Shown piece after piece: positions 44,120-53,575 of a stretch of 64,000 nt of DNA. Position numbers and translations under genes: made by a program. Location: contig JAKLJP010000006.1 in the NCBI GenBank assembly GCA_023151115.1, forward strand, positions 200,275 through 264,274, read 5' to 3'. Numbering within the stretch: the first letter of the stretch is position 1; each line of letters opens with the position of its first letter. Under the pieces are notes generated by a model. The model was not told where the DNA came from, ran no database searches, and worked only from the letters and a program-made list of their open reading frames with translations. The DNA is from Anaerolineae bacterium (GTDB lineage: Bacteria; Chloroflexota; Anaerolineae; 4572-78; J111).

Positions 44120-47100
44120 ATGTCTGTCGCGTCAATTGATTCTCATTCCACCCAACCCCACCTAAACCAACCGCTTAAAAATAGTCGTTTACGCCCCCGC
44201 CGAACCCTGAACCGGCTGGCTCTGGCCGCGGTCGGGGTAGGGTTCGGCGGGTTGGGCCAATTCCTTTTTAGCCGCAGCTCGCTGTGGGATGGGTTGCTCT
44301 TTTATGGAGTAGCCGCCATTCTTTTTGCCCGCGCGCTGGCCGGCCATACCGCCGATTTGGCTATCTCCGCTGAGCCACGACTCTTTAACCTCAGCCTGCG
44401 GGCCGGTTGGCGGCGCAATGTGGGCATCTGGCTGCTGGTTTTAGCCCTGGGTCTGTCCCTGGTTGCCTTTGATTTTTTTGCCAATGTTGAAAGTTACCCC
44501 CAGGCCTGGTGGCTGTACCTGAGCAGTCTGGGGCTGCTATGGGGCGGCGGCTTGCTGCTGACCGAAGGCTTGACCTGGCCGCATAAAATCCACGGGGTAT
44601 TACCGACCCAAACCGTTGCCCTGGCCCTGGTCCTGATAATGGGGCTGGCCCTGTTTATGCGCCTGTACAACTTTACCAACCAGCCCTTCGGCATCTGGTA
44701 TGATGAAGCCGAGGCCGGTCTGGAAGCCCGCCGCATGCTGCAGGAGCCGACTTATCGTCCTGTCTATTATCCGCCGATTAATGTCAGCGGCCATTTTCTG
44801 GCTCTTTATGCCGCCGCCCTCAACTGGCTGGGCGACTCGGTGCACTCAATGCGGCTGGTCAGTGTTCTATTTGGGCTGGGGGGGGTGCTGGCCGCTTATC
44901 TTTTTGGCCGCGAACTGCGCGGGCCGCGCTTTGGCCTGATCCTGGCCTTTCTGCTGGCCGTGGCCCGCTGGCACGTCAACTTTAGTCGGATCGCCATGAC
45001 CGGCGTTGATGCACCCTTTTTTGAATTTCTGAGCCTCTATTTTTTAACCCGCCTGCTGCGGCGCGGGCATCTACGTGATGCTTTGTGGGCCGGTTTGAGT
45101 TTGGGTGGAGGGTTGTTGTTTTACACTGCCTTCCGGCTTTATTGGGTGGCGCTGTTTTTGTTTGTCATTCTGACCTGCCTGCTGGGGATGACTCAGGCAA
45201 GCTGGCGAGATTGGTGGGCCGTGACACTTCATCACCGGAATTGGGCGGGACATCTGGGCCGGCTTATTTTTATTGCCGTTGCCGCCTGGCTGGTGGTCAT
45301 GCCGATTATACAATTTGCCCTGTCCGAATCTGATGCCTTTTTCTATCGAACCAACCAGATTTCGATTTTTACCCGCCGCGACCAGCCCGATCTTATACGC
45401 GCTGTCTGGGATAGCACCCAAAAACATTTGCTGATGTTTAATTACCAGGGTGACAGCAATGGCCGCCACAATCTGCCCGGCGAGCCGATGCTCGACCCGG
45501 CCATGGCTATTTTGGCGGTACTGGGCCTGGGCCTGGCCCTGGCCCGGCCCCGCTACCCGGCCAACCTGTTTTTTCTGCTGCTGTTCCCTTTGGCTCTGGC
45601 CGGCGGCATTTTTAGCGTGGATTTTGAAGCACCGCAGTCGCTGCGTTCCATTGGCGCGATGCCGTCTGTAATTTATTTTGCCGGACTCGCCCTGGCTGCG
45701 TTGGGCCAGGAAGCGGAGAAGGCCCTCAAGCCGCTGCCTCGCCTCTGGCTGCTGCTTCCGGCGGCAGCCCTGCTGAGTTTCATCTTGGCTTTTAATGCTT
45801 ACACCTACTTTGTTCGTCAGGCTCGTGATTTTGCCTCGTGGAACGCCTTTTCGGCCCCCGAGACGCTGGTGGGCCGCAAAATGGCCCAATTGGGGCCGGA
45901 TATGCTCTATTATTTGTCGCCTTTTTTTGCCGGCCACCCAACGCTGCGCTTTTTAGCCCCTGAGGTTAAAAGACAGCGTATTTTAACCATCCCCGACGCC
46001 CTGCCCATCCGCGAGCTGCCCAATCGTCCGGTGGTCCTCTTTATCCACCCCGACGATCTCTGGATTTTTGAGGAAGCCGAACGAATTTACCCCAACGCCA
46101 ATTTTGAGATTGCTTCCAGCCCCACCGAAGACCAGACGCCTATTGTTTACCTGGTTGACCTGCAACCCCTCAATCTGGCTTCGGTCCAGGGCTTGCAACT
46201 GCGCTACTTTAAGCCTGGAGGAGACATCTCCAGCGACATCCTTTCTGAGGAACCGCCTTTCCATAGTGAACGCGCCCTGAGCGTCAACCTGACCTGGCCG
46301 GCTGACCTCCCCCCTTCCCCCGGTGCTGAGACCTTTGATTTTGTGGCCGAATGGAGTGGGATTCTCTATGCTCAACGGTATGGCCCGTACAGTTTGCGGC
46401 TTATTACCCCTGGCAAGGGCCTGCTGGAACTGGATGGGAATATTATCTTTGACGGTGAAGGCGAACAGCTTACCGGCTTGCCGCTGGCCCAGGGGAATCA
46501 CTCCATTCGGGTGCGGGCCGAGGGCGGGCCGGGCCAGGTGGCCCTTTTCTGGCAGCCGCCCAGCAAAGGTGAAACTTTTGTGCCCCAGTGGGCGCTCTAC
46601 ACCCCGCCGATTACCAATCACGGCCTGCTGGCGACCTTTTACCCTAACGACCGCTGGCAGGGCCGGCCGGTCTTGCAGCGAATTGACCCGTTTTTGGATA
46701 TGTATTTCCACTTTACGCCCTTACCGCGGCCCTATACCGTCGAGTGGACCGGCTCTCTGGATGCGCCGCAAAGCGGACTGTACCGGCTGGGGCTGCGGGC
46801 TGTGCCGGAGGCGCAGCTCTCCCTGGATGGCAAGTTGCTGCTGACAACCCTGGCCCCCAACCAAAATATTGAGGCAGCGGTTACGCTTGAGGCAGGTCTG
46901 CACGATCTCAGCGTCCGTTTCAAAGACAATACCGACCGCTCCAGCATCTATCTCACCTGGACCACTCCGGCGGGCGTCCGGGAGCCAATCCCCAGCCAAA
47001 ACCTGTGGCCTCCGTTAGGCCGGTATCCCCCCCGAACCACTCCGCCTATCACCAACACCCAGGTGCAATCGTTGAGTCTAAACTGGCTAGACTCTCTGGG

Positions 47101-47908
47101 CGGCCCCGGCAGCGAGCCGGGCCAGTTCTTTGAGCCGCGAGATGTGGCCGTCCTGCGCGACGGCAATCTGGTTGTTGCCGATACCGTCAACCGGCGGGTG
47201 CAGTTGCTCACCGCGCAAGGCGTCCCGCTCAAAATCCTCACCGGCGATCCGTTTCCCTTTGAAGAGCCTTTGGCAGTTGAGGTCAACAGCCGGGATGAGA
47301 TTCTGGTGCTGGACTCGACTCTACAGTGGGTCTACCGCTACGACAGCGCCGGCAACCTGCTTGACCGTTTCGGCGGCCCGACTGTGTTCCTGTTCCACCC
47401 GCGCGGCCTGACCGTGTTTGACGACGACAGCGTGGCCGTGGCCGATACCGGCAGTTCCCGGCTGGCCCTCTTCAGCGCCGAGGGCGTGCCTGCCGGGAGT
47501 ATCGGCGGGTTGGGCACAGGCCCCGGCCAATTCAACGAGCCGACGGACGTGCTGCGCGACGCGCAAGGCACGTACTACGTGGCCGAGGCCGAAAACAACC
47601 GCGTCCAGCGGGTTGACGCCGCCGGCAACCCGCTGCTGCAATGGGCCATCCCCGACGGCTACGCGTTCAACGGCCCCCACTTGACCTTTGGCCCCGACGG
47701 CTCCATCTTTATGACCGAATCACAGAGCCGTTCACTCTACCGCTACGGGCCAGACGGCTCGCTGCTCGATCAGTGGCAGACCATTGACTCGGTCAACCTG
47801 GCAGGGCCGGTGGGGATTTATTTTGATACCCTGACTAACCGGCTGTATATTACTGATGTTTTGACCCATCAGGTTCATATTTTTGAGGTTCAAACTAACG
47901 ATGAATAA
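44120..47908 (+). CDS. GT-C glycosyltransferase with PA14 domains and NHL propeller
   Basis: A 1262-residue protein. Residues 1 to about 560 hold about twelve membrane helices of the ArnT/PMT-like GT-C type, with the acidic GIWYDEAEAGLEAR motif near 190 in the first large loop, the usual catalytic site for lipid-linked sugar donors. Two PA14-like carbohydrate-binding modules (about 740-830 and 834-967) and a six-unit-like NHL beta-propeller (about 990-1262; GQFFEPRDVAVLRDGNLVVADT, GQFNEPTDVL) follow outside the membrane. The acceptor may be an envelope protein or glycan. The single-chain combination is rare; I see no frameshift. Confidence 0.82.
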   Translation: MSVASIDSHSTQPHLNQPLKNSRLRPRRTLNRLALAAVGVGFGGLGQFLFSRSSLWDGLLFYGVAAILFARALAGHTADLAISAEPRLFNLSLRAGWRRNVGIWLLVLALGLSLVAFDFFANVESYPQAWWLYLSSLGLLWGGGLLLTEGLTWPHKIHGVLPTQTVALALVLIMGLALFMRLYNFTNQPFGIWYDEAEAGLEARRMLQEPTYRPVYYPPINVSGHFLALYAAALNWLGDSVHSMRLVSVLFGLGGVLAAYLFGRELRGPRFGLILAFLLAVARWHVNFSRIAMTGVDAPFFEFLSLYFLTRLLRRGHLRDALWAGLSLGGGLLFYTAFRLYWVALFLFVILTCLLGMTQASWRDWWAVTLHHRNWAGHLGRLIFIAVAAWLVVMPIIQFALSESDAFFYRTNQISIFTRRDQPDLIRAVWDSTQKHLLMFNYQGDSNGRHNLPGEPMLDPAMAILAVLGLGLALARPRYPANLFFLLLFPLALAGGIFSVDFEAPQSLRSIGAMPSVIYFAGLALAALGQEAEKALKPLPRLWLLLPAAALLSFILAFNAYTYFVRQARDFASWNAFSAPETLVGRKMAQLGPDMLYYLSPFFAGHPTLRFLAPEVKRQRILTIPDALPIRELPNRPVVLFIHPDDLWIFEEAERIYPNANFEIASSPTEDQTPIVYLVDLQPLNLASVQGLQLRYFKPGGDISSDILSEEPPFHSERALSVNLTWPADLPPSPGAETFDFVAEWSGILYAQRYGPYSLRLITPGKGLLELDGNIIFDGEGEQLTGLPLAQGNHSIRVRAEGGPGQVALFWQPPSKGETFVPQWALYTPPITNHGLLATFYPNDRWQGRPVLQRIDPFLDMYFHFTPLPRPYTVEWTGSLDAPQSGLYRLGLRAVPEAQLSLDGKLLLTTLAPNQNIEAAVTLEAGLHDLSVRFKDNTDRSSIYLTWTTPAGVREPIPSQNLWPPLGRYPPRTTPPITNTQVQSLSLNWLDSLGGPGSEPGQFFEPRDVAVLRDGNLVVADTVNRRVQLLTAQGVPLKILTGDPFPFEEPLAVEVNSRDEILVLDSTLQWVYRYDSAGNLLDRFGGPTVFLFHPRGLTVFDDDSVAVADTGSSRLALFSAEGVPAGSIGGLGTGPGQFNEPTDVLRDAQGTYYVAEAENNRVQRVDAAGNPLLQWAIPDGYAFNGPHLTFGPDGSIFMTESQSRSLYRYGPDGSLLDQWQTIDSVNLAGPVGIYFDTLTNRLYITDVLTHQVHIFEVQTNDE

Positions 47909-47956
47909 GTGGGTCAGCCGAAGCAGACAAAAAGAAAAGATTGTCCATCCGTAGAA

Positions 47957-48967
47957 ATGACAGAACCAAACGAAGCAACACCAGAACAAAAAAATAGCAT
48001 CAAAGAACCATCGGCAGTTTATTTGCGTAACAGCGAAATCCCCACTTTTTTCGGTCAGCCGATGTTAAAAGGGAAATTTTACGAACTTGACCCTCAAACC
48101 ATAAGCCCGGATGTTCCCCGCTTGTTTTACAGCCATCCCAACGGCGAAATCTGGGTTGGCGATGCTGTCACTTGGCTTGGCTCTTTACCCAATGAGTCGG
48201 CGGATTTAGTTTTTGCCGACCCACCTTACAATATCAAAAAAGCAGGGTGGGATACTTTCGAGTCGCAGCAGGCTTATGTCGAGTGGTCACTGCAATGGAT
48301 TGAGCAGGCCGCCCGCGTTTTGAAGTCAACGGGGACGCTGTATATCTGCGGCTTCTCTGAAATTCTGGCTGACCTCAAATTACCGGCGCAGCGTTACTTC
48401 AAAGGATGTCGCTGGTTGGTTTGGCATTATAAAAACAAAGCCAATTTGGGGGCAGATTGGGGACGATCTCACGAAAGTATTCTCCACTTCAGGAAGAGCG
48501 AGAAGTTCACCTTTAACACCGATGATATCAGGATTCCCTATGGCAATCACACCCTAAAATATCCTGATCATCCGCAGGCTGAAACAAGCCAATACGGCAA
48601 AGGCAAAAAACAACTCTGGCAGCCCCACCCGCAAGGAGCGAAGCCGAGAGATGTTATTGAAATTCCTACCACCTGTAATGGCATGCACGAAAAAACCCCA
48701 CACCCTACCCAAAAGCCCGAAGAGTTGCTGCGAAAGATTGTCCTGGCCTCTTCAAATCCCGCTGATCTGGTCCTCGATCCGTTTTTGGGTTCGGGCACGA
48801 CGGCAGTCGTGGCTGAACAATTGGGACGTAAGTGGTTAGGCTGTGATCTATCTTTGGAATACGGTCAATGGGCAGCTAACAGAATTGAACTAGTAGAAGA
48901 ATGGTCTGTAGAAAAATGGATTGAATATGACCAGGAAAATGCTCGACGGAGACAATCTATCCGATGA
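47957..48967 (+). CDS. Type II DNA methyltransferase, beta class (N6-adenine or N4-cytosine)
   Basis: A 336-residue methyltransferase. ATG 47957 is chosen; a GTG at 47909 right after the upstream stop would add 16 residues, and neither has a good ribosome site. Motif IV DPPYN (near 88) precedes motif I DPFLGSGTT (near 276), the order of beta-class enzymes such as RsrI/HinfI methylases. PHPTQKPEELL (motif X region) is also typical. It protects the DNA from the endonuclease that overlaps it by 4 bp. Base composition is visibly AT-richer than the flanking genes, suggesting acquisition. Confidence 0.9.
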   Translation: MTEPNEATPEQKNSIKEPSAVYLRNSEIPTFFGQPMLKGKFYELDPQTISPDVPRLFYSHPNGEIWVGDAVTWLGSLPNESADLVFADPPYNIKKAGWDTFESQQAYVEWSLQWIEQAARVLKSTGTLYICGFSEILADLKLPAQRYFKGCRWLVWHYKNKANLGADWGRSHESILHFRKSEKFTFNTDDIRIPYGNHTLKYPDHPQAETSQYGKGKKQLWQPHPQGAKPRDVIEIPTTCNGMHEKTPHPTQKPEELLRKIVLASSNPADLVLDPFLGSGTTAVVAEQLGRKWLGCDLSLEYGQWAANRIELVEEWSVEKWIEYDQENARRRQSIR

Positions 48968-49920
48968 CTTCTGTCACTTTGGCTGATTTGCAAGCGAGTG
49001 TTATAGACTCATCAGCATTTGGTGAGTTGATGCATTACTTCACTTTGAGCCATACCTTTTTGAACTTCCTCCAGATAATGCAACCGACTCGGATCATCTC
49101 GCCAACACATCATAACTACGTTTTCTACCAATTTGATGAGACCTACAGTCATCGAATTACTCGCCCACTCAACACTAATCTATTTTTGGAGTCGCATGAT
49201 AATTTCAAGGTTGCTTTTGAGCGTTTTCTCACCTTTTTAACTCATCTCAAGAGTTCCCAAGCAGCCCTTATTGACCAAGCTGCTTATCAGAGTTACCTGG
49301 ATTCTAATGAAATAAACAAAGTTGTTTACACCATCCAACAGAGTATCGGCAGCATCGGTGACTCTTTTAATAACCCAAATCAATCTCGTAAACGTATAGG
49401 CCAGCTTTTTGAAAGACTGATCAAACTGATTATCCAAGCCGTGGGCTTGGAGTGTGAACCTCGAACTATTAACTTGCCCATACCTGGTCATCCTGGTTAT
49501 GAGATGCCTTATGAACTTGACCTGGTTTTCTCTCGAAGTAAAGTAATTATCGCTTCAGAAACCAAATTCATTCATTCCTCTGAAATTGTTGGATCGGTAA
49601 AGACCACAAGTAAGGACAGAATAGATAAAGTATTTCTGGATAAGTATCTGCTAACCAAGTTGCTTGGCAGAGATATACCTGTTGTGGCTATTTTTCTTCA
49701 CGATGTTCAACGCGCTCTCAAAGGTAACAGCATTTTTGGCGTTGCCTCAACCTTCAAGAGCAATCACTTTCTCGGCTATACTGTAGCTTTGAACAGATTG
49801 GATGGCGTTTATTATATTGATCCCAGGCCCGAAATGCTGGTTAATGAAAGATTGCGCGAACAGATTTATGACTTTCAAAAGTTCTTGGTCGTAGATTTAT
49901 GGAGGCTTTCAAGTAGATAA
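48964..49920 (+). CDS. Type II restriction endonuclease, PD-(D/E)XK type
   Basis: A 318-residue protein overlapping the methyltransferase stop by 4 bp. A catalytic pattern is visible: D186 in YELDLVF, then E199-x-K201 in IASETKF, preceded by a helix with E150 (GQLFERL). This matches the PD-(D/E)XK nuclease core. I do not recognise the exact specificity family. The gene is the most AT-rich of the window, and its codon use differs from its neighbours. The pair is a compact, probably mobile restriction-modification module. Confidence 0.8.
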   Translation: MTSVTLADLQASVIDSSAFGELMHYFTLSHTFLNFLQIMQPTRIISPTHHNYVFYQFDETYSHRITRPLNTNLFLESHDNFKVAFERFLTFLTHLKSSQAALIDQAAYQSYLDSNEINKVVYTIQQSIGSIGDSFNNPNQSRKRIGQLFERLIKLIIQAVGLECEPRTINLPIPGHPGYEMPYELDLVFSRSKVIIASETKFIHSSEIVGSVKTTSKDRIDKVFLDKYLLTKLLGRDIPVVAIFLHDVQRALKGNSIFGVASTFKSNHFLGYTVALNRLDGVYYIDPRPEMLVNERLREQIYDFQKFLVVDLWRLSSR

Positions 49921-49926
49921 AGTATT

Positions 49927-50367
49927 ATGAGTCATGAAACTCCACGAGATATTTACGTTCCCCCCAGTGGGCCGCCTCAAACAACCGGCCCCAGCCGCGA
50001 GATTTACGCCCGCATGGGCGAGGAAAACATCTTCAAAATGATGGAAGATTTCTATCGAGAGTTGGAGAAATCGTCCCTGCGGCCTTTGTTTCCTGCCAAC
50101 ATGACAGTTGCTTCGCAGAAATCGGCGGCCTTTTTTGTGGGGCTGTTGGGCGGGCCGCCGCTGTATCATCAGCGTTACGGCCCGCCGATGATGCGCGCCC
50201 GGCACATGACCTTTCCCATTGACGAAAGCGCCCGCCAGGAGTGGCTGGCCTGTTTTGACCGGGTGTTGGCCGAGGCTGTCCAGAAGTATAACTTTCCGCC
50301 GGAACATCTGGCAGGCTTTCGCACTTTTTTGCGCGACTTTTCCGCCTGGATGGTCAATACCACCTGA
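49927..50367 (+). CDS. Group 2 truncated haemoglobin
   Basis: A 146-residue haem protein. Proximal His is H93 in MMRARHMTFPI, with W106 (G8 position) in RQEWLACF. B10-type aromatic residues lie in MEDFYREL (Y43). An N-terminal extension of about 25 residues precedes the globin core. Such proteins bind O2/NO in the cytoplasm and are used in oxidative or nitrosative defence. It starts 6 bp after the endonuclease stop and converges on the phosphorylase gene, with only 6 bp between stops. Confidence 0.9.
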   Translation: MSHETPRDIYVPPSGPPQTTGPSREIYARMGEENIFKMMEDFYRELEKSSLRPLFPANMTVASQKSAAFFVGLLGGPPLYHQRYGPPMMRARHMTFPIDESARQEWLACFDRVLAEAVQKYNFPPEHLAGFRTFLRDFSAWMVNTT

Positions 50368-50373
50368 GCTAAT

Positions 50374-52116
50374 TTACCCCGCCAACCACCTGACCTCATA
50401 CGGAGCCAGGCTGAGGCGCAGGACTTGGCCTTCAACCAGCGACTCTTCATCCACAAATAGATCGCGCCAGCCCCTTTTTGAAACCAGAAATTGCCGGTCA
50501 ATTTCGGCTTGCTGCGGCTGGGCCGAAATGTTGTGCAGGCACAATACCCGCTCCGTCCCCTCCGGCGAAACGCGCAGCAGGCAGAACAGGGCCGGGTTGC
50601 CGTCGAGAATATGCTGCTCACCGTTGGGATGAAAGGCGCGCTGCCCGGCCCGGACTTGCAAAAGCTGGCGGTAACGCCGAAAAACTCGACTCGCTCGGCT
50701 GGCCGGATCATTCAGAGCCGCTTCCAGTTCGTGGCGCGGCCATTTCTGGCGGTTGATGGTCCGCGCCCGGCCTGTCTCGGCCAGACCGGCATAATTGTTT
50801 GATGACCCTACCAGGCTGTGAACATAAATCCCCGGCACACCGACCAGCGCCAACATAATCGCCTGCGCCGCGATGAAACGATTAATTTTCAGACCTTCCG
50901 GCTCATGGCTTTTTGGGTCAGATAGGGCATCGAACAGAGTAATATTCAGTTCATAGGCGCTCTGGCTGCCGTCGGGGTTGTTTTTGTAGCTGACCTGTCC
51001 ACCGTGGGCCAGGGTTTTGTCAACTAATGTTTGAATCTGCTCGCGGCTGAGAATGCCTTCCGCCGGCCTGATCCCAATGCCATCGTGAGAGGCAATGAAA
51101 TTGAAAAAAGTAGCCGTTTCGGGCAGCTTTTCCAGGCTCGAGGCCCACTTTTGCAGAATTTCGGCATGGCCGGTATGAAAGGTGTGCAAAATCAGCGGGG
51201 CCAGGGAGAATTGGTAAACCATCTGCGCTTCGTTGCGGCCATTGCCAAAATAAGAAATGTTCTGGGCGTGGGGCACGTTGGTTTCGGTGATGAGCAGAAC
51301 ATGGGGTGCTGCGGCATCCAGAATAGATCGGAAGAGCTGGATAATCCGGTGGGTCTGCGGCAGGTGGATACAGGAGGTGCCGATTTCCTTCCATAGATAA
51401 GCAATCGCATCCAAGCGGATGAACTCAGATCCCTGGGCCACGTAAAATAACAATACATCAATGATTTCCAGCAAAACCGCCGGATTTTTATAGTTGAGGT
51501 CAATTTGGTCGGCGCTAAAGGTTGTCCAGACGTGCTGGATTCCGCTCGGTATTTCAAACGGAGTCAGCAGGGGCAGCGTGCGCGGGCGAGTGACCAGGCT
51601 TAAATCAGTGTTGGGATCTACAGTGATGAAGTAATCCGCATACTGGGGGTCGCCGGCTAAAAACCTCTGGAACCAATGGCTGTGGGCAGAAATGTGATTA
51701 ATCACCGCATCGAACATGAGCCGGAAATGCTGGCGGAGCAGAGCTATATCGGCCCAATCGCCCAACGCCGGGTCAACCTTCATATAATCAATGACAGAGA
51801 AACCATCATCTGAGGAATAAGGGTAAAAGGGCAAAATGTGAACGCTGCTAACAACATCCTGAAGATATTTTGTTAGCACTTCAGCCAGGCTTTGCAGGGT
51901 AGGTCTACCCGATTCCTGGATCTGATCGCCGTAGGTAATCAGGATGGAGTCTTTTTCGCTGACGCGCTTGCGGGAAGCAATGGGTTGACTCACGTGGGGA
52001 TGCTTTTGGCGAAAGCCAGCCAGCCGGGCTTGGATCTGCTCAAAAATCAGCGGCGCAATTTCTGACCCATAAATAAAGCTGAGATGCGCTTGTATTTGTT
52101 GTTCCAGAGTAATCAT
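50374..52116 (-). CDS. GH13 subfamily 18 phosphorylase (sucrose or glucosylglycerate phosphorylase)
   Basis: A 580-residue alpha-glycoside phosphorylase. The nucleophile is D236 in FIRLDAIAYLWKE, the acid/base is E278 in LLITETN, and the third Asp is D345 in SHDGIGIRP. The N-terminal LITYGDQIQ and HILPFYPYSSDDGFSVIDY are subfamily 18 marks. Sucrose phosphorylases have about 500 residues, whereas glucosylglycerate phosphorylases are nearer 560-580, so the latter is favoured. It would cleave glucosylglycerate with phosphate to glucose-1-phosphate and glycerate. AAAGGAG lies about 12 bases before ATG 52116. Confidence 0.85.
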   Translation of the reverse strand: MITLEQQIQAHLSFIYGSEIAPLIFEQIQARLAGFRQKHPHVSQPIASRKRVSEKDSILITYGDQIQESGRPTLQSLAEVLTKYLQDVVSSVHILPFYPYSSDDGFSVIDYMKVDPALGDWADIALLRQHFRLMFDAVINHISAHSHWFQRFLAGDPQYADYFITVDPNTDLSLVTRPRTLPLLTPFEIPSGIQHVWTTFSADQIDLNYKNPAVLLEIIDVLLFYVAQGSEFIRLDAIAYLWKEIGTSCIHLPQTHRIIQLFRSILDAAAPHVLLITETNVPHAQNISYFGNGRNEAQMVYQFSLAPLILHTFHTGHAEILQKWASSLEKLPETATFFNFIASHDGIGIRPAEGILSREQIQTLVDKTLAHGGQVSYKNNPDGSQSAYELNITLFDALSDPKSHEPEGLKINRFIAAQAIMLALVGVPGIYVHSLVGSSNNYAGLAETGRARTINRQKWPRHELEAALNDPASRASRVFRRYRQLLQVRAGQRAFHPNGEQHILDGNPALFCLLRVSPEGTERVLCLHNISAQPQQAEIDRQFLVSKRGWRDLFVDEESLVEGQVLRLSLAPYEVRWLAG

Positions 52117-52156
52117 GGTCTATTATTACTCCTTTGTAGGATGTTTTTGATTCATG

Positions 52157-52260
52157 TATACTCAGTAGATCCAATTTTTCACCGTAGCTGGCGCATCCTT
52201 ATGCGTCAGCGGGCGGCATAGGGATGCCACCCTACGGGAAATTTGGATCCACTGATACTA
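52157..52260. mobile_element. 104-bp MITE-like element in front of ogt
   Basis: Long inverted ends: TACTCAGTAGATCCAATTTT on the left pairs with GGATCCACTGATACTA on the right, and CCGTAG/CTACGG continues inward. TA occurs at both tips. The centre carries a GCTGGCGCAT-CCTT-ATGCGTCAGC hairpin and a GGCATAGGGATGCC hairpin. No coding capacity. It fills most of the divergent gap. Confidence 0.75.
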
Positions 52261-52289
52261 TTTACATCTTTTTGGCAAAGGTGGGTCTT

Positions 52290-52790
52290 GTGACGCAAGA
52301 ATTTAAAGTTTACTACCCTTCTGAAATCGGCCTGCTGGAGATAATCGGCACGGCGGAGAGTATCCGGGCAATCAATTTTGTGGATGCGGAAGAAGTAGAT
52401 CAAGCGATTGAAGCGGCTGACCCGCCACCGGCGGTAGCCGCTTGCCTGGCTCAACTGGATGAGTATTTCAAAGGCCAACGACGTGATTTTTCGCTCAATC
52501 TTGAGCCGGCAGGGACAGCCTTTCAACAAACTGTCTGGCAGCAGTTAACAACCGTTCCTTATGGCCGGACAGTCTCGTATCTTGATGTTGCCCGGCAGGT
52601 CGGCAACGAGAAAGCGGTCAGGGCCGTCGGCGCAGCCAATGGGCAAAACCCGATTGTGATTGTTGTTCCCTGTCACCGGGTGGTGGGCAGCAACGGCCAG
52701 TTAACCGGCTACGGCGGCGGCTTATGGCGCAAAGCATGGCTGTTGGAGCATGAAAAAAGGTTCAGCAGCCCGCAGATGGCCCTGTTTTGA
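52290..52790 (+). CDS. ogt: Methylated-DNA--protein-cysteine methyltransferase
   Basis: A 166-residue repair protein. GTG 52290 is chosen, as AAGGTGG lies just upstream and upstream codons fall in the repeat element. The acceptor cysteine is C128 in IVIVVPCHRV, followed by the GGGLWRKAWLLEHE helix. The preceding TVSYLDVARQVGNEKAVRAVG winged-helix segment (about 94-115) is the DNA-binding part. It moves O6-alkyl groups from guanine to itself, a suicide reaction. Confidence 0.95.
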   Translation: MTQEFKVYYPSEIGLLEIIGTAESIRAINFVDAEEVDQAIEAADPPPAVAACLAQLDEYFKGQRRDFSLNLEPAGTAFQQTVWQQLTTVPYGRTVSYLDVARQVGNEKAVRAVGAANGQNPIVIVVPCHRVVGSNGQLTGYGGGLWRKAWLLEHEKRFSSPQMALF

Positions 52791-52792
52791 AA

Positions 52793-53572
52793 TCAGCCCT
52801 GGTCGCAAATGGGAAAGGTTTGATATAACGCCTCTAATTTATCTCCTTTGGGCGTAAATTCATGCCCCACATACAGGTCGTAGCCGGTCTCAGCAATGGC
52901 CTGGCAAATCCCTCGATAGTTAATCTCCTGAGTATCATCCAAATCTCGCCGTCCCGGATTGCCGGCAGTGTGGAAGTGACCGATCCAGTAAATATTTTCC
53001 TGGATGGTGCGAATAATATCGCCTTCCATAATCTGCATGTGATAAATGTCGTACAACAGTTTGACCCGTGGGCTGTTGACCCGCTCGCAGACAGCCACGC
53101 CCCAAGCGGTATGATCACACTGGTAGCCGGGATGGGTTACTTTGGAGTTGAGCAGTTCCAGGTTCAAATTGATACCTTTTTGTTCCGCATAACCCGCCAC
53201 CCGCCGAAAACCGGCGGCCACCGTCTCAATCGCTTCGGCTTCGCTCTGCCCCGGCTGGCGGTCACCGCTAAAGCAGATCAGGCCGGGAATCCCATGCTGA
53301 GCCGCCAAATCAATAGAGGCAATGAGTTCAGCTTCAATCCGGTCGTGGTTGGCCTGTTTGTTCAGGCCATCTCGTAGCGCGGCATGGCCCGACATGCTGG
53401 CAACTACCAAATTGTGCCGTTTGGCTGTTGCCACTACTTCCTCAAAATCATCTTCTCGCGCCCATAGTTCAATAGCGGCGTAGCCAATTTCGGCGGCTGT
53501 TTGGCAGAGGGTATCGAGGTTGATGGCCTCGGATACAAAGAGTGGATAGCAAATTGATTGTTTAATCCGCAC
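52793..53572 (-). CDS. Hydroxypyruvate isomerase-like TIM-barrel protein
   Basis: A 259-residue AP-endonuclease-2-type barrel starting at GTG 53572. Metal-binding residues are visible in NLELLN (E), LLYDIYHMQIMEGD (D and H) and VGHEFTP (E). This pattern equals the Hyi/sugar epimerase group. It is the last gene of the LacI-controlled operon, 3 bp after the dehydrogenase. It probably interconverts a keto/aldo acid or sugar made by the two oxidoreductases upstream; the substrate is not known. Confidence 0.82.
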   Translation of the reverse strand: MRIKQSICYPLFVSEAINLDTLCQTAAEIGYAAIELWAREDDFEEVVATAKRHNLVVASMSGHAALRDGLNKQANHDRIEAELIASIDLAAQHGIPGLICFSGDRQPGQSEAEAIETVAAGFRRVAGYAEQKGINLNLELLNSKVTHPGYQCDHTAWGVAVCERVNSPRVKLLYDIYHMQIMEGDIIRTIQENIYWIGHFHTAGNPGRRDLDDTQEINYRGICQAIAETGYDLYVGHEFTPKGDKLEALYQTFPICDQG

Positions 53573-53575
53573 CGG

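Noticed and set aside
45071..45937. A 288-codon antisense frame opposite the giant glycosyltransferase.
   Set aside because: It mirrors the GC-rich coding bias of the true gene and its translation is low-complexity basic sequence without a family resemblance.
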